Assembly: GCA_030619585.1 (NCBI GenBank)
Contig: JAUXBD010000079.1
Span: 1-6,695 of the forward strand
Length of the DNA: 6,695 nucleotides
Origin: Desulfobacteraceae bacterium
GTDB taxonomy: Bacteria > Desulfobacterota > Desulfobacteria > Desulfobacterales > SURF-7
Direction: 5' to 3'
A program made the translations under genes and the position numbers. The notes beneath the pieces are model-generated. The model had not been told where the DNA came from. It worked only from the letters and a program-made list of their open reading frames with translations, and did no database searches. Shown piece after piece: positions 1-5,104 of the stretch. Every line of letters starts with the position of its first letter. Within the stretch, counting starts at the first letter, position 1.

Positions 1-88
1 AAAGGTTTGCAAGCAGTTAGGTGTGTAGTACAGTGACACAACAGTATCCCAAAACAATGAACCGCGCAAAAAATAAGGATGGTTTTAC
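1..88 (+). other. Leader upstream of the MurF-Alr gene; no assignable gene
   Basis: All three forward frames meet a stop early (18-20, 26-28 and 34-36), so at most the last few codons of an upstream gene lie here, and I cannot say which frame would be right. No convincing -35/-10 pair was found. A small inverted repeat, TGTGT (22-26) and ACACA (36-40) with a 9-base centre, is present but too short to call. The ribosome binding site of the next gene is TAAGGA at 74-79, nine bases before the ATG at 89. The promoter is either outside the window or not recognisable. Confidence 0.4.
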
Positions 89-2599
89 ATGCACTCCATA
101 ACAGTCGAAGCGCTTGCAGGCATTACTTGCGGGACCTTTCTTCAAGGCAACAAAAAAGCAGATGTATCAAGTGTCAGTATCGATTCCAGGCACATGGGAA
201 GTCGTTCTGTGTTTTTTGCACTTAAAGGAAACAGGACAGACGGACATAACCACCTTGAAAATGCTTTCGAAAACGGAGCGGTTGCGGCAATTGTATCGAA
301 ACAGTGGAAAAATTCGACAGACCATTTAAAAGAAAAATCTATAATATCGGTAAAAGATCCCCTTGTGGCCCTCCAGGCTCTTGCCTCATGGTGGAGAAAA
401 AAACTGACCGCAAGCGTTGTGGCAATAACCGGAAGCAACGGCAAAACCATTGTTAAAAACTCTCTTATTCAAACCCTTTCAGGCAAATATTCTGTTGCAG
501 GCACTCCGGGAAGTCACAACAGCCAGATAGGGGTCTCTTTATCTATTGTTAGAATTCCAAGTGATGTGGGGCTTGCAGTAATGGAGGCCGGGACATCCAT
601 GCCGGGCGAGATGAATTCTATTGAATCCATGTTAAATCCCGATTTTGGGATACTGACCAATATAGGCATGGCACATATTGCCTCTTTTGGAAACAGAGAC
701 AACATCGCTGATGAAAAGTTCAAGCTATTTAAAAATATTCCAAAAGACGGCTGGGTGCTGCTGCCTGATAAAGACCGCGCATTTTATAATATGCTCCCCG
801 AACTGCAGTGCAAAACCCTTTATTTCGGGATACCGTCTGATGAGCTTCCATTTATTCTTAAACATAAATCAAAAGACAGGGGCACGGTTCTATCTGTTCG
901 ATTTCCTGAAAGCAGTACTTCTGAGATATTTATAAACACACCTTCGTTAGAGATACTTTCCGACATTGAAACGGCAATATGTGCGGCATATCTGCTGGGG
1001 GTAAACGAGGATGAAATAGCCCAGGCCCTTTCCGGGTATGAGCCATCGCATACGCGTATGGAGATCTGGCGTTCCCCCATAGGAACAACACTTATAAATG
1101 ATTCATGCAGCTCAGATCCTATCTCCGTGCAAGCAGCGCTAAGGTCAATGGAGAGAATCAGCAGTAAAACAGGCAAAAAAATATTTGTATTTGGTGGTAT
1201 GCGTGAACTGGGCGACCTGGAATATCAAGAACATTTCCAGATCGGAGAGATGGCAGCAAAGGGCTCGGTTGACCACATGGTCCTGGTTGGCGGGAAACGC
1301 TTGGATGCAACCAAAGAAGGGTTCCTGTCTTTTAAACCAAAAGGTCTGGTTACACGTTTTAACGATAAAGATGATTTGGCTCGCACACTGCCTGCCAGTC
1401 TCGGTCCCCAGGACACTATTTTATTTAAAGGGCCGCGAAACACAGGAATCGACCATGTGGCCCAGGAAATTACCGGTGTAATTGCGCCGGACAGGTTGAT
1501 TGTTGACATACGAGCAATAACCGAAAATATATCCTGCTTTCGCAGAAAAGTCGGATCAAACACAAAGATTCTAGGTATGGTAAAAGCGCTGGCCTATGGC
1601 AGCAACCTGATTAGACTCTCAAAGGAGCTGCAAAACATCGGTCTTGACCATTTGGGTGTTTCAACACCTGATGAGGGCGTAAACCTGAGAAAAGCAGGCA
1701 TAACCCTGCCCATTCTTGTTATGATCTGCACTCCCGATGAGGTGACCAAGATTGTCGAAAACAATCTAACCCCGGTTATCAACTCATTTGAAATAGTCGA
1801 TTTTCTAGCAAAAGAAGCTCAAAACAATCAAAAAAAGATCAATGTACATCTTAAAGTGGACACTGGAATGGGAAGGCTTGGAATACTTCCGGAAAGGTTG
1901 ACCGAACTTGCCGTAAAAATTGCTAAATGGGAATGCCTTAAGATAGTTGGCATCATGACCCATTTTGCATGTGCTGAGGACCCTGCCAAAGATTCATTTA
2001 CAAACAAACAGATAGAGCTTTTCAGGAAAGCTGTTTCCCAGATTCACAATCTTGGATATAAGAATATAATTTGCCATGCCGCTGCAACAGCCGGTACGGC
2101 AAGGTTCCCTGAAAGTCATTTTGACATGGTACGGATAGGCCTTGGTTTATATGGAGTCTATCCATCGCCGGCTATAGCAGAAAGTATAGAGCTTGATCTT
2201 GCAGTATCTCTTGTGAGCCGTATAGCTGAAATCCGCCTACTGAACAAAGGCCATATAATCGGATATGGAGCCACCTTTACAGTGCCCCGTGATAGTTTCA
2301 AGGTGGGAGTTGTGCCCATTGGTTATCATGACGGTCTTCCATTAAGTTTGTCAAATAATGGCCACGTCCTTGTTAAAGGCAAGCTTGCGCCCATAGTGGG
2401 CAGAATTTCCATGGACTCGATGACCATTGATTTAAGCGATATTCCTGACGCACAACAGGGCTCAGATGTGTTGATATATGGCAATTATGCAGGGCACACC
2501 CGCCGTCCGGAAGATGCGGCAAAAGAGTCCGGGACAATAAGCTACGAACTTCTTACACGTCTGGGGCCAAGGATTCAGAGAATTTACATCGGGCAGTAG
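89..2599 (+). CDS. murF-alr: Bifunctional MurF (UDP-MurNAc-tripeptide:D-Ala-D-Ala ligase) / alanine racemase fusion
   Basis: This 836-residue cytoplasmic protein joins two peptidoglycan-precursor enzymes. The N-terminal half (about 1-465) is a Mur ligase: a MurF-type N-terminal domain, then the ATP-binding domain with P-loop GSNGKT (115-120, Lys119), Glu166 in EAGTSMPGEM, NIGMAH (191-196), and a C-terminal Mur domain with FGGMRELG and FKGPRNTG. The C-terminal half (about 468-836) is a fold-type III PLP alanine racemase: the PLP lysine is Lys499 in MVKALAYG, then DTGMGRLG (591-598), HAAATAGT (His663), Arg682 before GLGLYG, the second catalytic base Tyr726 in GYGATF, Tyr746 in IGYHDG, and GRISMDSM. 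The racemase half looks complete. The MurF half departs from family patterns: the usual DDSYNANP-type motif reads NDSCSSDP (337-344) and EMGANHPGE reads EAGTSMPGE. Several variants (KTIVK, NSQIGV, EAG...PGEM) resemble, from memory, the Bacteroidota MurF-Alr fusions. Start 89 fits the normal MurF N-terminus and has TAAGGA nine bases upstream. The gene is separate from, and convergent with, the next one. The fusion call is firm; full MurF activity is less certain. Confidence 0.93.
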   Translation: MHSITVEALAGITCGTFLQGNKKADVSSVSIDSRHMGSRSVFFALKGNRTDGHNHLENAFENGAVAAIVSKQWKNSTDHLKEKSIISVKDPLVALQALASWWRKKLTASVVAITGSNGKTIVKNSLIQTLSGKYSVAGTPGSHNSQIGVSLSIVRIPSDVGLAVMEAGTSMPGEMNSIESMLNPDFGILTNIGMAHIASFGNRDNIADEKFKLFKNIPKDGWVLLPDKDRAFYNMLPELQCKTLYFGIPSDELPFILKHKSKDRGTVLSVRFPESSTSEIFINTPSLEILSDIETAICAAYLLGVNEDEIAQALSGYEPSHTRMEIWRSPIGTTLINDSCSSDPISVQAALRSMERISSKTGKKIFVFGGMRELGDLEYQEHFQIGEMAAKGSVDHMVLVGGKRLDATKEGFLSFKPKGLVTRFNDKDDLARTLPASLGPQDTILFKGPRNTGIDHVAQEITGVIAPDRLIVDIRAITENISCFRRKVGSNTKILGMVKALAYGSNLIRLSKELQNIGLDHLGVSTPDEGVNLRKAGITLPILVMICTPDEVTKIVENNLTPVINSFEIVDFLAKEAQNNQKKINVHLKVDTGMGRLGILPERLTELAVKIAKWECLKIVGIMTHFACAEDPAKDSFTNKQIELFRKAVSQIHNLGYKNIICHAAATAGTARFPESHFDMVRIGLGLYGVYPSPAIAESIELDLAVSLVSRIAEIRLLNKGHIIGYGATFTVPRDSFKVGVVPIGYHDGLPLSLSNNGHVLVKGKLAPIVGRISMDSMTIDLSDIPDAQQGSDVLIYGNYAGHTRRPEDAAKESGTISYELLTRLGPRIQRIYIGQ

Positions 2600-2607
2600 A
2601 ATGAATA

Positions 2608-3495
2608 TCACAATGCTTCGTCAGCCCATAGATAAAGATCCTTTAATCGTTCCAAGGCTTTTGTAGAGCTCACACCGGTTGCAGAACACAATACAAAACC
2701 GCCATTTTCCCCCAGTGCATTTATTTTTTTAATAAAGTTATGCTTCTGGGTTAAAGTAAGTCGATCAGCATAAAGAAGATCTGCCTGTATTCCGGTCATA
2801 AAGGTGATTTTAGAACCAAAAGTTTCTTTTAATGAAATCAGATCCAGGCATTCCGGTTCACAACCGGCAAGCCCGTCAAACCCACAGTTTATAAGGTCAT
2901 CAATTATTGACGTGATATTCCCATCAGAGTGAAACATGGCAAAACAGTTTTTTTTATGTACATGGTCAATCATGCTGTTGTAAAGAACAAACAAATTATC
3001 CCGCAGTATCTGAGGATTTGCATAAGTAGATCGTCTAAAGGCAATATCATCTGCTATTACAACTGCATTTACTCCGCGCTCAATAGATTCGCAGATAAGG
3101 TCCCGGGTAACCCGGGCTGTCTCTTTGAGCCTTTCAGTTCCTGAATTTTGGGTCAGAGAGGTTAAAGCGGCTTCAAGACCCATTTTGTTGACCAACTGCT
3201 GAAAGGGGCCGTCGATGACAACGCTTGTAAAAAGATCGCTTTGGGCTGATGCCTCCTGAATCTCATCCAGGCTGAAACGATTATAGTTAAGCTGTTCCGA
3301 CGCCTGCATTTTAACTGGAAGTGAAATAAAATCCATGCCTGATTCCCGGCAAAGCTGGATATGAGACTGCAGAAATTTTTCCCCGGCAAATTGACACTGG
3401 TTGAATATCTCTCTTCCCAGCCAAAGTTCACCCCTGGGAATATAATTCTGGGCTTGATGTTCCAAAGCAGCCTTCATTCTCTGTACCGCAATCAT
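2608..3495 (-). CDS. Uroporphyrinogen decarboxylase-like (URO-D superfamily) protein, short anaerobe type
   Basis: This 295-residue soluble protein belongs to the URO-D/MtaA TIM-barrel superfamily. Supporting motifs are ALEHQAQNYIPRGELWL (10-26), where many family members have 'ALeHrePDrvPrGE', then MDFISLPV (54-61), DGPFQ (95-99), the acidic pair in ADDIAFR (Asp149-Asp150), FHSDGNI (His189), DDLINCGFDGL (199-209) and a GGFVLCSATGV end of the barrel (265-275). It is shorter than heme-pathway HemE or MtaA (about 340 residues) but has both ends, so it looks complete. The zinc-binding HxC...C set of cobamide methyltransferases such as MtaA is not intact: HSD replaces HxC, although Cys270 lies near the place of the distal ligand. 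True heme synthesis is also unlikely for such a divergent member. Proteins of this type in anaerobes are often linked to corrinoid methyl transfer, but the substrate here is unknown. The start is supported by AAAGGAGA five bases upstream and by a predicted promoter. The stop lies 8 bases from the convergent murF-alr stop. Confidence 0.85.
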   Translation of the reverse strand: MIAVQRMKAALEHQAQNYIPRGELWLGREIFNQCQFAGEKFLQSHIQLCRESGMDFISLPVKMQASEQLNYNRFSLDEIQEASAQSDLFTSVVIDGPFQQLVNKMGLEAALTSLTQNSGTERLKETARVTRDLICESIERGVNAVVIADDIAFRRSTYANPQILRDNLFVLYNSMIDHVHKKNCFAMFHSDGNITSIIDDLINCGFDGLAGCEPECLDLISLKETFGSKITFMTGIQADLLYADRLTLTQKHNFIKKINALGENGGFVLCSATGVSSTKALERLKDLYLWADEAL

Positions 3496-3500
3496 AAAGA

Positions 3501-3508
3501 TCTCCTTT
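3501..3508 (-). promoter_or_regulatory. Ribosome binding site of the URO-D-like gene
   Basis: On the minus strand this reads AAAGGAGA, a near-perfect Shine-Dalgarno sequence. It ends five bases before the ATG at 3495-3493 and fixes that start. Confidence 0.85.
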
Positions 3509-3530
3509 GTTCATAAAATCCTGTTTGCGC

Positions 3531-3553
3531 ATCCGATATCAATTGTGTCGGAT
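3531..3553. repeat. Imperfect inverted repeat in the leader of the URO-D-like gene
   Basis: ATCCGA at 3531-3536 is matched by TCGGAT at 3548-3553. Three further inner positions pair as T-G, A-T and T-G, giving a possible nine-pair stem around the five-base loop CAATT. It falls inside the predicted leader of the minus-strand gene, roughly 20-42 bases after the inferred transcription start and 23 bases before the RBS. It could be an operator or an RNA hairpin; the sequence does not decide between them. Confidence 0.45.
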
Positions 3554-3579
3554 TTTACTTCACAAACTCACATCAAACT

Positions 3580-3608
3580 ATAATATTAGAAGCTTCCGTT
3601 TTGTTCAA
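3580..3608 (-). promoter_or_regulatory. Predicted sigma70-type promoter for the URO-D-like gene
   Basis: On the minus strand the -35 box TTGAAC (3608-3603) is followed by a 17-base spacer and the -10 box TATTAT (3585-3580). These match the consensus at four of six and five of six positions, with ideal spacing. The inferred start is near 3573, giving a leader of about 78 bases. This is a prediction from sequence only. Confidence 0.6.
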
Positions 3609-3623
3609 TGAGACTATCCAAAA

Positions 3624-3637
3624 ACATGATATTATGT
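3624..3637. repeat. Near-palindrome upstream of the leftward promoter
   Basis: ACATGATATTATGT is symmetrical except for one position pair (G/T). It ends 15 bases upstream of the -35 box of the leftward promoter, a place where activators often bind. It is short and AT-rich, so chance is a real alternative. Confidence 0.25.
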
Positions 3638-3847
3638 CAAGCTCAGAAGTTACCTTCTCATCTGCCAACAGAATCTTCTTGCAAAACATCCTTATTTAAC
3701 TGTAAATACTTGAGCAGCCATGGAGTTTTTCAAACAAACATCCCCGGCTTATGAGATGCCTACCGATGTATCGTTTTCGCAATGGTTTTTGCCATCTTGC
3801 GGTAAAAAATATTTTTCAACGGTTTTGTTACGTTTTAGGATGGATAG

Positions 3848-5047
3848 ATGCAGGAGATAATCAGTCATAATAAAGCCCTTGAGCTTGTTTTAAATCATAC
3901 GACTGTTCTTAATCCCGAGCAAACACCTATTGCTGATGCCAATGGCATGGTAATGGCCGAAGAGTTGATATCTGACAAAAGCTACCCTCTCTTTGATCGC
4001 TCCTTAATGGATGGATTTGCCGTTTACATTGAAGATACCGGAAAAACAGTTGTTGTGTCCGATGAAGTTCCTGCCGGAAAAGCTCCGGTCACCAAAATCA
4101 AAAAAGGCTTTTGCGCAGAAATTATGACCGGAGCTCCGTGTCCTCCTGGCACCCAGGCTGTTGTAAAACAAGAGGATGTTATAAAAAGGGGAGATAAAAT
4201 AACCCTGCCGGAAATAATTAAACCAAACCAGCACATTGCAAAAAAGGGAAGTGAATGTGATGAAAAAGCGGTTCTGGCAGGCAAGGGAGATTATGTAACG
4301 CCTATCGTAATTGCCAACCTTGCAACTTTTGGCCGACAGTCTGTTAAGGTATATCCCAATCCATCTATCGCAATTATTACCACCGGAAGTGAGCTTGCTC
4401 AACCCGGCGAGAAGTTGGGGCCGGCTCAAATACGAATCTCAAACGGCCCGATGCTTTCAGCCATGGCGCAAAATGCAGGTATAACCAATATCCGACACAA
4501 CCACGCAAATGATACGCAAGAGGAACTAACCCAGGCGTTTGAAAAAACCATTGGTGCAGATATAATCATATTGACTGGTGGCGTATCAGATGGAAAATAC
4601 GACCTGGTTCCTGACACCCTGTCAAAATTAGGAGCCCGCATTATTTTACGCAAGGTTAAACAAAAACCCGGAAGATCCATGGTGTTTGCTAAAAAAGGCC
4701 CACAACTTTTTTTTGGCCTTACCGGAGCTCCCCTTGGAAACCACTTTTGTTTCCATAGGTATGTGACAGCTTCAATCTGTAAAATGACCGGCAGGCCTCA
4801 CATGAATGAGGTTTTTTGCGGTAATCTATCAGCACCCCTTTCAATAAAAACTAAAACGGTATTCTATATACCGGCACGGGCTCACAGGACAGAAAACAAA
4901 TGGCTATTAACCCCTTTACAAGGAAAGGGTGCATCTGATATCTTTAGCACCTGTACAGCAAACGCTTATATTCCTTTCATGAAAGGCTCCCATAGCCTTG
5001 CACAGGGCTCTCAAGTTAAATTTGAGTGGATAGGAGGGTGTAGATAA
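3848..5047 (+). CDS. moeA: MoeA-family molybdopterin molybdenumtransferase, divergent
   Basis: MoeA inserts molybdate (or tungstate in some lineages) into adenylylated molybdopterin, the last common step of cofactor synthesis in the cytoplasm. At 399 residues it is close to the usual length of about 400-410. Domains in order are the MoeA N-terminal and linker region (about 1-170) with DRSLMDGFAV (50-59) and IMTGAP (92-97), a MoCF/MogA-like domain (about 173-312) with TTGSEL (178-183), GGVSDGKYD (244-252) and KPGRSMVF (273-280), and the C-terminal beta domain (about 320-396). One signature is changed: the family's GLPGNPVS loop reads GLTGAPLG (290-297), losing the first proline and the asparagine. 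TGDEL has become TGSEL. The ATG has only a moderate RBS (AGGA at 3837-3840, seven bases away) but fits the family N-terminus. The next gene starts 57 bases downstream on the same strand, suggesting co-transcription. It may be a paralogue specialised for one enzyme or metal, or simply a divergent housekeeping MoeA. Confidence 0.9.
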   Translation: MQEIISHNKALELVLNHTTVLNPEQTPIADANGMVMAEELISDKSYPLFDRSLMDGFAVYIEDTGKTVVVSDEVPAGKAPVTKIKKGFCAEIMTGAPCPPGTQAVVKQEDVIKRGDKITLPEIIKPNQHIAKKGSECDEKAVLAGKGDYVTPIVIANLATFGRQSVKVYPNPSIAIITTGSELAQPGEKLGPAQIRISNGPMLSAMAQNAGITNIRHNHANDTQEELTQAFEKTIGADIIILTGGVSDGKYDLVPDTLSKLGARIILRKVKQKPGRSMVFAKKGPQLFFGLTGAPLGNHFCFHRYVTASICKMTGRPHMNEVFCGNLSAPLSIKTKTVFYIPARAHRTENKWLLTPLQGKGASDIFSTCTANAYIPFMKGSHSLAQGSQVKFEWIGGCR

Positions 5048-5090
5048 AATTATTAAAGACAGCTGCTTGCGAACAGATACTAACTAAAAT

Positions 5091-5099
5091 AAAGGAGGT
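5091..5099 (+). promoter_or_regulatory. Ribosome binding site of the KstD-like gene
   Basis: AAAGGAGGT is a full Shine-Dalgarno match, five bases before the ATG at 5105. It fixes the start and predicts strong translation, stronger than for moeA just upstream. Confidence 0.85.
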
Positions 5100-5104
5100 A
5101 ATAC

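Larger units (their letters stand above)
3496..3847. other. Divergent intergenic region between the URO-D-like gene and moeA
   Basis: These 352 bases separate two divergently transcribed genes and hold no convincing gene. The left part carries the minus-strand RBS, an inverted repeat (3531-3553) and a sigma70-like promoter. Further right are a near-palindrome ACATGATATTATGT (3624-3637), two small stem-loops (AGAAG/CTTCT at 3645-3658 and TCTG/CAGA at 3661-3672), CGATGTATCG (3764-3773) and the AT palindrome AAAAATATTTTT (3805-3816). I found no strong rightward promoter for moeA. The best candidate, TTGCCA at 3789-3794 with TATTTT at 3810-3815, has a poor 15-base spacer. I did not recognise a molybdenum-cofactor riboswitch, although a covariance-model search would be the proper test. 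Confidence 0.6.

Noticed and set aside
22..40. Inverted repeat TGTGT/ACACA upstream of murF-alr.
   Set aside because: Only five bases per arm with a 9-base centre and no promoter nearby; not enough to call an operator.
820..1176. A 118-codon reverse-strand ORF within murF-alr, and similar long reverse ORFs within the other genes.
   Set aside because: They overlap frames with clear family motifs, show no recognisable domain and lack a supported start. They are shadows of the real genes.
3645..3672. Two small adjacent stem-loops (AGAAG/CTTCT and TCTG/CAGA).
   Set aside because: Stems of five and four pairs are expected by chance, and no T-tract follows to suggest a terminator.
3608..3754. A 48-codon ORF on the plus strand in the intergenic region, starting ATG-AGA-CTA.
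   Set aside because: There is no Shine-Dalgarno sequence before it, it overlaps the -35 box of the leftward promoter, and its composition (rich in Ser, Cys and Lys) resembles no family I know. Probably chance.
3789..3815. Possible moeA promoter, TTGCCA with TATTTT.
   Set aside because: The 15-base spacer is too short and the -10 match is weak in an AT-rich tract, so it is mentioned but not called.
3496..3847. Molybdenum-cofactor riboswitch upstream of moeA.
   Set aside because: I could not recognise the expected conserved elements or a long paired structure next to moeA. A covariance-model search would settle it.
4695..4720. Inverted repeat AAGGCC/GGCCTT with a T8 run in its loop, inside moeA.
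   Set aside because: It lies in the middle of a well-conserved coding region. The reading frame continues normally to a family-typical C-terminus, so there is no sign of frameshifting or termination.
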